From: Burkholderia sp. WAC0059
Lineage (GTDB): Bacteria > Pseudomonadota > Gammaproteobacteria > Burkholderiales > Burkholderiaceae
Length of the DNA stretch: 64,000 nt
NCBI RefSeq assembly: GCF_002870125.1
Contig: NZ_PNEO01000023.1
Location: 1-64,000, forward strand
Direction of reading: 5' to 3'
This document shows positions 11,154 to 19,338 of the stretch, piece after piece. The translations under genes and the position numbers were made by a program. The notes beneath the pieces are model-generated. The model saw only the letters and a list, made by a program, of their open reading frames with translations, was not told the DNA's origin and made no database searches. Each line of letters starts with the position of its first letter. The stretch's first letter is position 1.

Positions 11154-12249
11154 ACCGAAGCGACACGACGCGAGCGGCCTGAGCGGCCTGAGCGGCACGA
11201 GCAGCACGAACGCCACGAGCGGCGGCCCGGGCCCCATCGCGCACGGCGGCAACCTGCGCGAGGCCGCGCAGCGCTACGGCATCGCCCTCGACGCCTGGCT
11301 CGACCTCTCGACCGGCATCAATCCGCACGGCTATCCGGTGCCGCCCGTGCCCGCCTCGGCCTGGCATCGCCTGCCCGAGGACGGCGACGGCCTCGCCGCC
11401 TGCGCCGCGCGCTACTACGGCGCGCCCGACGCGCAGCACGTGCTGCCCACCGCCGGCAGCCAGGCCGCGATCCGGGCGCTGCCGGCGCTGCTCGCGCCCG
11501 GCGTCACGGCCGTCGCCGCGCTGACCTACGGCGAATACGCGCCGGCCTTCCTGCAGGCGGGCCATCCCATCGTGCCGCTCGATACGACGCTCGAGACGCT
11601 GCCCGAGAACGTCACGCATGCGGTCGTCGCCAATCCGAACAATCCGACGGCCACGCGCGTCGAGCCCGAACGGCTGCTCGGCTGGCACGCGCAACTGGCG
11701 GCGCGCGGCGGTACGCTGATCGTCGACGAGGCCTTCGCGGACGCGCTCGACGACCCGCCGTCCGTATCGGTCGCGCAGCACGTGGGGCGCGAAGGGCTCG
11801 TCGTGCTGCGCTCGCCCGGCAAGTTCTTCGGGCTGGCCGGCGCGCGCTGCGGCTTCGCGCTCGCGCAGCCGGCGCGGCTCGATGCGCTGCGCCGCCGGCT
11901 TGGCGCCTGGACCGTCAGCGGGCCGGCGCGCCACGCGGTGACGCACGCGCTCGGCGATCAAACCTGGCAGCGCGAAACGCGCGCGCGGCTCGCGGCCGAC
12001 GGCGCGCGGCTCGTCGCGCTGCTGGAGCGCCACGGTTTCGCGCCGCGCGCGACGCCGCTCTTCGCCTGGGTCGTCGACCGGCGCGCGCACATGCTGCACC
12101 AGGCGCTCGCGCAACGGGCGGTCTGGACCCGCCTGTTCCCCACGCCCGCGAGCCTGCGCTTCGGCCTGCCGGGCTCCGAAGCGGCATGGCGGCAGTTCGA
12201 AACGGCGCTCGCCCACAGCCTCAGCGCGCTCTCGCCGGACCGGCAATGA
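11146..12249 (+). CDS. cobD: Threonine-phosphate decarboxylase (CobD/CobC type), PLP enzyme
   Basis: 367 residues, class I/II aminotransferase fold. It makes (R)-1-amino-2-propanol phosphate, the arm used by CbiB just upstream. Motifs: HGGNLREAA with LSTGINPHGYP near the N-terminus, NPNNPTA, IVDEAFAD (PLP pyridine Asp), and SPGKFFGLAGARCG with the PLP-binding Lys. A Ser/Thr/Asn/Gly-rich stretch (residues 8-30) precedes the fold, as a variable extension. Start at 11146 overlaps the end of cbiB by 8 bases, and the btuF ATG overlaps its stop region at 12246. The naming of CobC and CobD differs between species. Confidence 0.93.
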   Translation: MPEPKRHDASGLSGLSGTSSTNATSGGPGPIAHGGNLREAAQRYGIALDAWLDLSTGINPHGYPVPPVPASAWHRLPEDGDGLAACAARYYGAPDAQHVLPTAGSQAAIRALPALLAPGVTAVAALTYGEYAPAFLQAGHPIVPLDTTLETLPENVTHAVVANPNNPTATRVEPERLLGWHAQLAARGGTLIVDEAFADALDDPPSVSVAQHVGREGLVVLRSPGKFFGLAGARCGFALAQPARLDALRRRLGAWTVSGPARHAVTHALGDQTWQRETRARLAADGARLVALLERHGFAPRATPLFAWVVDRRAHMLHQALAQRAVWTRLFPTPASLRFGLPGSEAAWRQFETALAHSLSALSPDRQ

Positions 12250-13211
12250 GGGCGAACGCGGCCGCCCGCGTCATGGGCACCGCGGGCGCCATCGTCATGA
12301 CCTGCGCCTGTCTGCTCGCCGCCGCGTGGTGCCGCGACGCATACGCGGCCATCACCGTCACCGACGACACCGACGACACCGGCGCCGCCGTCACGCTCGC
12401 CGCGCCGGCGCAGCGCGTCGTCAGCCTCGCGCCGCACGCGACCGAACTCCTCTACGCAGCCGGCGGCGGCGCGAGGCTCGTCGGCGCGGTCTCGTACAGC
12501 GATTACCCGCCGCAGGCGAAAACCGTACCGCGCGTCGGCAGCTACCGCGCGCTCGACCTCGAACGCATCGTCGCGCTGAAGCCCGACCTGATCGTCGTCT
12601 GGCCGCACGGCAACGCGCAGCAGCAGATCGACCGGCTGCGCGCGCTGCACATTCCGCTCTTTTCCAGCGAGCCGCGCCGGCTCGACGACGTCGCGACCTC
12701 GCTGATCCGTCTCGGCCGCCTGCTCGGCACCGAAAACACGGCCGATGCCGCCGCCGGCGCCTACCGGCACGAGATCGCGCAGTTGCGCGCGCGTTACGCC
12801 GGCCGGCCGCCGGTCAGCGTGTTCTACGAGGTCTGGGATCGGCCGCTGATGACGCTCAACGACGCGAACGTGATCGGCAACGTCATCGCGCTGTGCGGCG
12901 GCCGCAACGTGTTCGGCACGCTGCGAGAAAGCGTACCGACCGTCTCCGCCGAAGCCGTGCTCGCCGCGAATCCGGAGGTCATCGTCACGGCCGCTCCCGG
13001 CGCGACGGCGCCGGACGCGCCGCTGCCGGCGCTCGACCGGTGGCGCGCCTGGCCGACGCTGACCGCCGCCGCGCGCGGGAACCTGTTCGCCATCGACGGC
13101 GACCTGCTCGACCGGCCCGCGCCGCGCATCGCGCAGGGCGCCGCGCTGCTGTGCCGCGATCTGGAAACGGTCCGCGCGCGCCGCCCGGCGGCGGCCCCAT
13201 CGGCAAGGTAG
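12246..13211 (+). CDS. btuF: BtuF-like cobalamin-binding periplasmic protein
   Basis: 321 residues. The N-terminus has a basic start and a hydrophobic core (VMTCACLLAAAWC) ending near AYA-A, a signal peptide. The mature part has the class III binding-protein pattern: RVVSLAPHATELLYAAG, VGAVSYSDYPPQAK, VPRVGSYRALDLERIVALKPDL, and later NVIALCGGRNVFG. It would deliver cobalamin or cobinamide to the BtuC-BtuD transporter encoded by the convergent minus-strand operon at 15.9-17.8 kb. Translational overlap with cobD places uptake and synthesis genes in one operon. The adjacent cobC gene converges 9 bp away. Confidence 0.92.
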   Translation: MRANAAARVMGTAGAIVMTCACLLAAAWCRDAYAAITVTDDTDDTGAAVTLAAPAQRVVSLAPHATELLYAAGGGARLVGAVSYSDYPPQAKTVPRVGSYRALDLERIVALKPDLIVVWPHGNAQQQIDRLRALHIPLFSSEPRRLDDVATSLIRLGRLLGTENTADAAAGAYRHEIAQLRARYAGRPPVSVFYEVWDRPLMTLNDANVIGNVIALCGGRNVFGTLRESVPTVSAEAVLAANPEVIVTAAPGATAPDAPLPALDRWRAWPTLTAAARGNLFAIDGDLLDRPAPRIAQGAALLCRDLETVRARRPAAAPSAR

Positions 13212-13220
13212 CAAGGTAAG

Positions 13221-13847
13221 TCAGGCGTTCCAGCGCACGAGCGTCCAGGCGTCGCCCTGCGCCCGCTCCGGCTCGCGGCGCAGCCAGACGATGCCAGCGA
13301 AATCGACGGGCCAGCGCGCGCAGCGTTCGAGCGGCACGCCGAGCGCCTGGGCCGTCACGGCGCGGATCACGCCGGCGTGGGTGACGACCCAGCGCATCGG
13401 CGGCTGCGGATCGCGCTGCAATCCGTCGAACCAGGTCTGCACGCGCGCGCCGAACTGCGCGACGCTCTCGCCGCCGTGCTCGCGGGCATGGTAAAAATCC
13501 GCCGCCCAGGCATAGAGCGGCGCGCGGCCGATCGCGTCCCACGGGCGCATCTCCCAGGCGCCGAAATCCATCTCGGCGAGCCGCGCGTCCTCGCGCGCCG
13601 CCTCGCCCTCGCCTTCGCTCAAGGCGATGCGTTCGGCCAGCGCGGCCGCCACGCGCGCGCAGCGCTGCCGCGGGCTCGTCTCGATCCGCCGGGGCAACCC
13701 CGCGGCCGATACGCCGAGCGCCTCGAGACGCGCCGCCAGCGTCGCCGCCGCGTCGCGCGGATCGACGGCCAACGGCACCTCGCTGCGCCCGTAGCAGACG
13801 CCGGCCGGCACCGCGACGGCCGGATGCCGGATCAGGACGAGATCCAC
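13221..13847 (-). CDS. cobC: Alpha-ribazole phosphatase, histidine-phosphatase family
   Basis: 208 residues from a GTG at 13847. The catalytic motif is LIRHP (residues 5-9), where most relatives have RHG, followed by CYGRSEVPL. ETSPRQRC carries the second Arg, EMDFGAWE the catalytic acid, and VTHAGVIRA the second catalytic His. It removes phosphate from alpha-ribazole phosphate or from cobalamin phosphate in nucleotide-loop assembly. The longer open frame upstream reads through cobS in another frame and is spurious. The GTG overlaps the cobS end by 16 bases. The family role overlaps with other histidine phosphatases, but the B12 context is strong. Confidence 0.9.
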   Translation of the reverse strand: MDLVLIRHPAVAVPAGVCYGRSEVPLAVDPRDAAATLAARLEALGVSAAGLPRRIETSPRQRCARVAAALAERIALSEGEGEAAREDARLAEMDFGAWEMRPWDAIGRAPLYAWAADFYHAREHGGESVAQFGARVQTWFDGLQRDPQPPMRWVVTHAGVIRAVTAQALGVPLERCARWPVDFAGIVWLRREPERAQGDAWTLVRWNA

Positions 13848-14617
13848 GCAAGCCCCAGCAGATAGACGGCCAGCTCGAACACCTGCTGCGCGAAACCAAG
13901 GCAGTCGCCCGTATAGCCGCCGAGCCGACGCGCGAAATAGCGGCCGAGCGCGACGCGCAGCACGGCCAGCACCGCCAGCGAGACAACGCCGAAGCGCCAG
14001 TCGGGCCGCGCGGACCAGACGAGCCCCGTGGGCCAGAAAAGCCAGGGCAGGCCGAAGACGCCGGCCAGCGCCCAGGCGCCGGGGCTCATGCGCCGCGCGA
14101 CGGGCTTCGCCTTGCCCTCGTCGCGCACGTAGTCGAGCGTGACGAGATAGCTGATCGCGCAGGCGCGGCTCGCCGCGTGGCCGGCGATCATCAGCGCCGC
14201 CGCGCGCAGCGGCGGCAACGCGGCCAGCGTCTGCCACTTCAGCGCCAGCGCGAGCACGAGGCCGACGGCGCCGAACGCGCCGATGCGCGAGTCGTGCATG
14301 ATGCGCAGCACGTCCTCGCGTCGCCATGCGCCGCCGAACGCGTCGCAGCAGTCCGCGAGGCCGTCCTCGTGAAACGCGCCGGTCGCGACGAGCGTCGCCG
14401 CCATCGAGAGCAGGACCGCGACGCCGGCCGGCAGCACGCGCAGCGCGGCCAGATAGACGAGCGCGCCCAGCGCGCCGACGAGCACGCCGACGAGCGGAAA
14501 GTAACGGGCCGCCGCGCTGAGCCACTGCGGCTCGTAGCCGACCCAGCGCGGCACGGGCACGCGCGTGAAATAGCCGAGCGCCGTGAAGAAATAGCGCAGT
14601 TCCGCGAGCGGTTTCAT
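13832..14617 (-). CDS. cobS: Adenosylcobinamide-GDP ribazoletransferase (cobalamin synthase)
   Basis: A 261-residue polytopic inner-membrane enzyme with about six or seven hydrophobic segments. It joins adenosylcobinamide-GDP to alpha-ribazole. Motifs: RYFFTALGYFTRVPVP at the N-terminus, YFPLVGVLVGALGA, and GAFHEDGLADCCDAFGG (Asp-rich metal site near residues 80-96). Gene order on the minus strand is cobT, then cobS, then cobC, which follows the pathway of loop assembly. Confidence 0.94.
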   Translation of the reverse strand: MKPLAELRYFFTALGYFTRVPVPRWVGYEPQWLSAAARYFPLVGVLVGALGALVYLAALRVLPAGVAVLLSMAATLVATGAFHEDGLADCCDAFGGAWRREDVLRIMHDSRIGAFGAVGLVLALALKWQTLAALPPLRAAALMIAGHAASRACAISYLVTLDYVRDEGKAKPVARRMSPGAWALAGVFGLPWLFWPTGLVWSARPDWRFGVVSLAVLAVLRVALGRYFARRLGGYTGDCLGFAQQVFELAVYLLGLAWISS

Positions 14618-14779
14618 GACGGGCGGGCGCCGGATCTGGCGGATCTGGCGGATACGGCGAACCCAGCAGGCCCGGCAGACGCGGCGAATGCAGCCCGAAC
14701 GCGAGACAACCGGCGCGAGGAGCGCGCGCCCGCCTCCGGCCCGGAAGACGCGCCGCCCGAGCGCCCGGCGCGCGCGCCG

Positions 14780-15847
14780 TCAGTCATCGCGCCCGTCGTC
14801 GCGATCCGCGACGCCCGCCGATTCGAAGCTCGCCATTTCGTTCAGGAACGCGGTGGCGGCCCGCAGGAGCGGCACCGCGAGCGCCGCGCCCGTGCCTTCG
14901 CCGAGCCGCAGATCGAGCGAGAGCAGCGCCCGCGCGCCGAAGTGTTCGAGCATGCGCCGGTGCCCGGCCTCGTTCGACGCGTGCGCGAACACGCAGTATT
15001 CGCGCACGGCCGGCGCGAGCGCGTCGGCCACGAGCAGCGCGGACGTCGCGATGAAGCCGTCGACGACGATCGTCATGCGCGCCTGGGCCGCCGCGAGACA
15101 GGCCCCCGCCATCATCGCGATCTCGAAGCCGCCGAAGGTCGCGAGCACGTCGAGCGGCTCGCGCGCCGCGACGTGCCGCGCGAGCGCCGCGGCCAGCACG
15201 TCGCGCTTTTTCGCGAGCCCCGCGTCGTCGAGCCCGGTGCCGCGGCCGACGCACTCCCCGATCGGCACGCCGCAGAGCCGGCTCATCAGGCAGGCGGCCG
15301 ACGACGTGTTCGCGATGCCCATCTCGCCGAAGCCGATCACGTTGGTGCCGAGCGCCGCGTGATGGTGCACGCGCGAAGCGCCGGCCAGCAGCGCGATGAC
15401 GGCCTCGTCGCGCGTCATCGCGGGTTCACGGGCGAAGTTGCGCGTGCCGCGCGCGATCGGCATCGAGACGAGCGCGGGCGAAGCCGGCAATTCGGCCGCC
15501 ACGCCCGCGTCGACCACTTCGAGCGCGAGCCCGGCCACGCCGCTCAACGCGTTGATCGCCGCGCCGCCGGCGAGGAAATTAGCGACCATCTGCGCCGTCA
15601 CGGCCTGCGGATACGGGCTCACGCCCTCGGCGGCCACGCCGTGGTCGCCCGCGAACACGATCATCGCCGGGCGCTCGACGCGCGGATGGACGGTGCGCTG
15701 GATCAGTCCGAGTTGCAGCGCCAGCGTCTCGAGCTGGCCGAGGCTGCCGGGCGGCTTGGTCTTCGTATCGATCAGATGCTGCAGCGTGGGACGCAGCGAG
15801 GCGTCGAGCGGATCGACCGCGATGAGGCTGGACAGGGAGGACGTCAT
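14780..15847 (-). CDS. cobT: Nicotinate-nucleotide--dimethylbenzimidazole phosphoribosyltransferase
   Basis: 355 residues; activates the lower ligand base to alpha-ribazole phosphate. Motifs: the KTKPPGSLGQLE segment near residue 30, VFAGDHGVAAEGVSPYP, GGAAINAL, GFGEMGIANTSSAA, and GCVGRGTGLDD-like (ECVGRGTGLDDAGL). The catalytic Glu is expected in the SLDLRLGEGTGAA stretch near the C-terminus. The frame is open far upstream, through btuD in another frame, but MTSSLSSL at 15847 is the sensible start. It ends 162 bp before cobS. Confidence 0.94.
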   Translation of the reverse strand: MTSSLSSLIAVDPLDASLRPTLQHLIDTKTKPPGSLGQLETLALQLGLIQRTVHPRVERPAMIVFAGDHGVAAEGVSPYPQAVTAQMVANFLAGGAAINALSGVAGLALEVVDAGVAAELPASPALVSMPIARGTRNFAREPAMTRDEAVIALLAGASRVHHHAALGTNVIGFGEMGIANTSSAACLMSRLCGVPIGECVGRGTGLDDAGLAKKRDVLAAALARHVAAREPLDVLATFGGFEIAMMAGACLAAAQARMTIVVDGFIATSALLVADALAPAVREYCVFAHASNEAGHRRMLEHFGARALLSLDLRLGEGTGAALAVPLLRAATAFLNEMASFESAGVADRDDGRDD

Positions 15848-15892
15848 GTCAGGTGTTCGAATGAGGTTCGTTCGGTCTGCTTTCGTTTTCGG

Positions 15893-15923
15893 CCGGTGCG
15901 CCGGTGCGCCGGTGCGCCGGCGC
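15893..15923. repeat. Short tandem repeat between cobT and the ABC ATPase
   Basis: The octamer CCGGTGCG occurs three times in a row at 15893, 15901 and 15909, followed by a diverged copy (CCGGCGC). It lies in the 107-bp gap between btuD and cobT. It is probably slippage-prone non-coding sequence rather than a regulatory array. Confidence 0.6.
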
Positions 15924-15954
15924 TTCGCCGCTTTGTCGCCTTGTTGCTTCGCCG

Positions 15955-16794
15955 CTATGCGCGCTCCGTCGGGTCCGTCTTGCCGCCGCGCAGCGCCGGG
16001 ACCAGCGCTTCGTGCGCGCCGTCGCGCACGAGCACCAGCGGATGCCCGAACGCGTCGCCGGCACGCTCGGGCGTCAGCACCTCGCGCACGGCGCCCGCGT
16101 GCACGCCGCCACGTCCGTCGAGCAGCAGCGCATGCGTCGCGAAACGCCGCGCCAGGTTCAGGTCGTGGCACGACAGCACGATCGTGCGCGCGGCCTCGCC
16201 GACCCAACGCGCAAGCGCTTCGAGACAGGCGACCTGGTGATGCAGGTCCAGATGCGCCAGCGGCTCGTCGAGCAGCAACACGGGCGCATCCTGGCACAAT
16301 ACGGCGGCGAGCGCGACCCGCTGCCGCTCGCCGCCCGACAACGACAGCACGTCGCGCGCGGCCAGCGCCTCGAGACCGAGCGCGGAAAGCGCCGTCCGCG
16401 CCGCCGCGCGATCGGCGTCGCGCTCCCAGCCCCAGCCGGCCAGATGCGGAAAGCGGTTCAGCAGCACGACGTCGAGCACGCTCGCGCCGAAGGCGTCGCG
16501 AACGTCCTGCGGCATTAGCACCCGGCGCCGCGCGAGTGCCACGGCGGACCAGTCCGCAAGCGGCACGCCGCCGCTCTCGACATAGCCGGCCGCGGGCCGC
16601 AGCAGACCCGCGAGCGCAGCCAGCAGCGTGGTCTTGCCCGCGCCGTTCGCGCCGGCCACGCACCAGACCTCGCCGGCGCCGAACGCCTGCGTGAGATCGG
16701 CGACGAGCGTGCGCGCGCCGGCCCGCAGCGTCAGCCCGCGGACGGCGAGCAGCGGCGCATTGCGGCTCCCCGTCGGGTGCGTGGCCGGCGTCAT
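15955..16794 (-). CDS. btuD: Corrinoid ABC transporter ATP-binding protein (BtuD-like)
   Basis: 279 residues. Walker A is GANGAGKT (about residues 48-55), the ABC signature is LSGGERQRV, Walker B is VLLLDEPLAHLD, and the switch His is in LSCHDLN. The FecE/BtuD class matches the adjacent BtuC permease; the two genes overlap as ATGA at 16791-16794. It powers corrinoid uptake together with BtuF encoded on the other strand. An iron-siderophore substrate is the alternative for this subfamily, but the cob genes on both sides favour B12. Confidence 0.92.
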   Translation of the reverse strand: MTPATHPTGSRNAPLLAVRGLTLRAGARTLVADLTQAFGAGEVWCVAGANGAGKTTLLAALAGLLRPAAGYVESGGVPLADWSAVALARRRVLMPQDVRDAFGASVLDVVLLNRFPHLAGWGWERDADRAAARTALSALGLEALAARDVLSLSGGERQRVALAAVLCQDAPVLLLDEPLAHLDLHHQVACLEALARWVGEAARTIVLSCHDLNLARRFATHALLLDGRGGVHAGAVREVLTPERAGDAFGHPLVLVRDGAHEALVPALRGGKTDPTERA

Positions 16795-17840
16795 GCGCCC
16801 CGCCTGCGCAGTAGCATCCACAGGAACACCGGCACGCCCGCCAGCGCGGTCACGACGCCGACCGGCAACTGCATGGGCGCGACGACCGTGCGCGCGGCGA
16901 GATCGGCGGCCATCACCGCGCCGCCGCCCGCGAGCGCGGCGGCGGGCAGCAGCATGCGCTGGTCGTTGCCGAACGCGAGCCGCAGCACGTGCGGCACGAC
17001 GAGGCCGACGAAGCCGATCGCGCCGCCCGTCGTCACGGCCGCGGCGGCCGCCACCGAGGCCGCCAGATAAACGCCGATACGCAGCCGCGCCACCGGCACG
17101 CCGAGCGCCTGTGCGGCGGCGTCGCCGCGCAGCAGCACGTTCAGTTGCGGCGCGACGGGCACGATGGCGACGAAGACGAGCGCGAGCGCGCCCAGCGCCG
17201 TCCACGGCATGCCGGCGCCGCTCAGGTCGCCCGTCAGCCAGAACAGCATGCCGCGCAGCCGCGCGTCGGGCGCGAGCGTGAGCAGCAGCGTGACGAGGGC
17301 GCCCCAGCCCGCGGCCATCACCGCGCCGCCGAGCAGCAGGCGCGCGGGACCGTCCTGCGCGGCGCCGGTCTGCATGCGCCACCATTCCCGCCGCGCGATG
17401 CCGAGCACGAGGACGATCGACGCGAACGCGCCGACGCAGGCGCTCGCCTGCACGGCCCACCATGCCGCGCCGGCGATCATCGCGCCGAGCGCGAACGCGG
17501 CCGCACCGCCCGACACGCCGAGCACGTAGGGTTCGGCAAGCGGATTGCGCAGCAGCACCTGGAGCAGCGCGCCCGAGAACGCGAGCAACGCGCCGCACGC
17601 GAAGCCGCCGAGCGCGCGCGGCAACCGGAGCGTGCGCACGACCTGTACGCCGAGGTCCGGCGCGGCGCAGGCCGGCCTCAACGCGTCGAGCGCCTGGCCG
17701 AACGTGACCGGCACGCTGCCCGCGAGCAGCGACGCCGCCAGCACGACGAGCGCGGCCAGCGCAAGCCCGGCCCAGATCGCGGTCGCGCGCCGCGCGCTCA
17801 TCGCGGGCAACGCCCGGGCGTCTTCCGTGCGACTCGGCAT
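16791..17840 (-). CDS. btuC: Corrinoid ABC transporter permease (BtuC-like)
   Basis: A 349-residue FecCD/BtuC permease with about ten hydrophobic helices. Motifs: LRLPRALGGFACGALLAFSGALLQVLLRNPLAEPYVLG in the first half, GAIGFVGLVVPHVLRL near residue 270, and a basic C-terminus LWMLLRRRGA. It would form a BtuC2D2F complex with its neighbours. It is the first gene of the minus-strand btuC-btuD-cobT-cobS-cobC series, so the operon promoter should lie in the 442-bp gap upstream. Confidence 0.93.
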   Translation of the reverse strand: MPSRTEDARALPAMSARRATAIWAGLALAALVVLAASLLAGSVPVTFGQALDALRPACAAPDLGVQVVRTLRLPRALGGFACGALLAFSGALLQVLLRNPLAEPYVLGVSGGAAAFALGAMIAGAAWWAVQASACVGAFASIVLVLGIARREWWRMQTGAAQDGPARLLLGGAVMAAGWGALVTLLLTLAPDARLRGMLFWLTGDLSGAGMPWTALGALALVFVAIVPVAPQLNVLLRGDAAAQALGVPVARLRIGVYLAASVAAAAAVTTGGAIGFVGLVVPHVLRLAFGNDQRMLLPAAALAGGGAVMAADLAARTVVAPMQLPVGVVTALAGVPVFLWMLLRRRGA

Positions 17841-18282
17841 GAACCGCCCGCGCCGCGGGTCGGAGACGATCCGTTCGTCACGGTCGGCGAAACGGCTGCT
17901 GGGCGTGTGGGCAAAACCATGGTCCTCGTCGGAAACGTTACGAATGAATCGGGGCCGATATCGGATCGGTCGGCGTCGTGCGTCGGCCGCGCGCTCGCGA
18001 TGTTATAACGCGCCGGCACGCCGATGCCGCCCCGACGAACTTCGCGCCCCGGTTCGCCGGGCGGAACGCCGCCGTATCGCGCGAGACCCAGGCCGGGAAC
18101 CCGCCCGCCCGAACGCAGGGCAACGCATTGCGCCGACCCGGCGCCTCTTTCGGCAAACGCACGCGGCATCGGCTTGACGACCGTTGCCGGCATGAAGCCG
18201 GGCGGTTACGACTGGAAACGACACAATTATCTGGATACGCTTTAATCCGCGCTAGAATGCCTGTCTTTAGAGGACGCAGCAC
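17841..18282. promoter_or_regulatory. Divergent intergenic region btuC / zapB
   Basis: About 440 bp with no supported gene. It should hold the promoter of the minus-strand B12 operon and the zapB promoter. On the plus side, TAGAAT (18253-18258) sits 24 bp before the zapB ATG, a good -10 candidate, with TGGATA upstream as a weak -35. On the minus side I looked for a cobalamin riboswitch: some pieces resemble it (GCAACGGTC; GATCCGATATCGGCC at about 17950), but the conserved CCACTG and GGGAAGG blocks are not visible. Confidence 0.4.
18253..18258 (+). promoter_or_regulatory. Candidate -10 element for zapB-zapA
   Basis: TAGAAT, 24 bp before the zapB start, in an AT-richer patch (aattatctggatacgctttaatccgcgctagaatg). 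This is the best sigma-70-like hexamer in the region. Confidence 0.45.
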
Positions 18283-18630
18283 ATGCTCAACGAACTCGAA
18301 ACACTCTCACAGAACATCGGGCGGCTCATCGAGATCAACCAGCGCCACCACGAGGCGCGCGTGGCGCTCGAGGGGCAGCTCGCGCAATTGCGCGCCCAGT
18401 GCGAGACGACTCAGGCGGAGCTCGAACAGGTGCGCCAGGAACGCAACGCGTTGCAGTCGGAACGCGACACGCTGTCGGCGAAGATCGACGACGCGCAGGT
18501 CCGCCTCAACGCCATCCTCGAAAAGCTGCCGCGCGCGCGTACGGCCGCCGAATCCGACAATCAGCTCGACCTGCTCGAACCCGCGCAGACGGCCGGCAAC
18601 GACCTCGACAGCCACGGAGAGAATGCATGA
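18283..18630 (+). CDS. zapB: ZapB-like coiled-coil cell-division protein
   Basis: A 115-residue protein that is almost entirely predicted coiled coil from residue 2 to about 85, rich in Glu, Gln, Leu and Arg heptads (LETLSQNIGRLIEINQ, then ELEQVRQERNALQSERDTL). The tail is acidic and polar. Together with the zapA gene that overlaps its stop (ATGA at 18627) this fits the DUF904/ZapB-like family that bundles ZapA and FtsZ at the division ring. Assignment rests on coiled-coil pattern plus context; sequence identity with enteric ZapB is expected to be low. Confidence 0.8.
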   Translation: MLNELETLSQNIGRLIEINQRHHEARVALEGQLAQLRAQCETTQAELEQVRQERNALQSERDTLSAKIDDAQVRLNAILEKLPRARTAAESDNQLDLLEPAQTAGNDLDSHGENA

Positions 18631-18941
18631 CCACCAAGCAGATCGAAGCGACCATTCTCGGCCAGACCTACCGCCTCGCCTGCTCGCCCGAAACGGAAGC
18701 CGCACTGCTCGAGGCCGTGGCCCGCGTCGACGCGGAAATGTCGAAGATCCGCGCGCACAGCCCCGTGCGCGGCATGGATCGCATCGCGGTCATGGCCGCC
18801 CTTTCGCTCGCCTCGGAACTGTTGCGCCTGCAGGCGAGCGTCCGCCACGGCGAAGCATTCCCCGCCGAGGAAATCCGTCGTACAATGCACCAGATGAACG
18901 AGCAGCTCGGCACGGTAATCCAGCGTTACGGCGTACAGTGA
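18627..18941 (+). CDS. zapA: ZapA, FtsZ-associated cell-division protein
   Basis: 104 residues. The N-terminal globular part MTTKQIEATILGQTYRLAC is typical of ZapA, followed by VARVDAEMSKIRA and IAVMAALSLASELL, and then a coiled-coil C-terminus that dimerises. ZapA crosslinks FtsZ filaments in the cytosol. The ATG at 18627 overlaps the zapB stop. The 6S RNA follows about 90 bp later, the common zapA-ssrS order in proteobacteria. Confidence 0.93.
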   Translation: MTTKQIEATILGQTYRLACSPETEAALLEAVARVDAEMSKIRAHSPVRGMDRIAVMAALSLASELLRLQASVRHGEAFPAEEIRRTMHQMNEQLGTVIQRYGVQ

Positions 18942-19031
18942 CGAACAGGTGGGCCGAACTGCATCGTCCCGGTTTCAGTCATGCAATCAATACGAACCGC
19001 TGCCCGGCAGCGGCTCGGGTAGTTCAATCAG

Positions 19032-19210
19032 CTTCCCTGCCTGGTTTGCCAAGGTCATATATTCCTTGAACCAATGCCATGTGCACGGTTGCGGAAATTT
19101 GTAGCACGGGTGTGCGCGTCACTCTGTCTGATGTACCCGAAGTGCTGCTAACTGCGACCAATTCTGAACCTCAGGTTCAGGATGCCGGCCTAGCGGCTAT
19201 GGCGGGGACC
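19032..19210 (+). ncRNA. ssrS: 6S RNA, regulator of sigma-70 RNA polymerase
   Basis: The sequence between zapA and the EVE gene has 6S RNA features. TCCCTGCC at 19034-19041 can pair with GGCGGGGA at 19201-19208 to close a long hairpin. Inside are blocks I associate with betaproteobacterial 6S RNA: tggtttgccaaggtcatata, CCTTGAACCAATGCC near 19064, and a later CCTCAGGTTCAGGATGCCGG near 19171. 6S RNA mimics an open promoter and sequesters the housekeeping RNA polymerase in stationary phase. Position directly after zapA is the conserved place. Ends are estimates from the pairing. A frame at 19079-19354 that crosses it is not a gene. Confidence 0.85.
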
Positions 19211-19217
19211 TATTCGA

Positions 19218-19251
19218 CGGCATCGGACCTGGGTCCGGTGCCGTTTTTCTT
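19218..19251 (+). terminator. Rho-independent terminator downstream of 6S RNA
   Basis: CGGCATCGGACC (19218-19229) pairs with GGTCCGGTGCCG (19232-19243), 12 bp with one G-T wobble and a 2-base centre that would open to a small loop. It is followed at once by tttttcttt. It ends the transcript that carries the 6S RNA and probably read-through from zapBA. Confidence 0.88.
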
Positions 19252-19338
19252 TGTGCTTCTTGTGCTTTCGTTCGCGCGCCGCGCCCTGCGCGCGGCGGCG
19301 CCGGCTTACTTCCTCACCTCCGACGTCCGTTTCGACTC

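Noticed and set aside
15893-15923. CRISPR-like repeat between cobT and btuD
   Set aside because: The unit is only 8 bp, in direct tandem with no spacers.
17841-18282. A cobalamin riboswitch upstream of btuC
   Set aside because: Fragments such as GCAACGGTC and GATCCGATATCGGCC resemble parts of it, but the CCACTG and GGGAAGG blocks and a consistent fold are not visible. A covariance search is needed.
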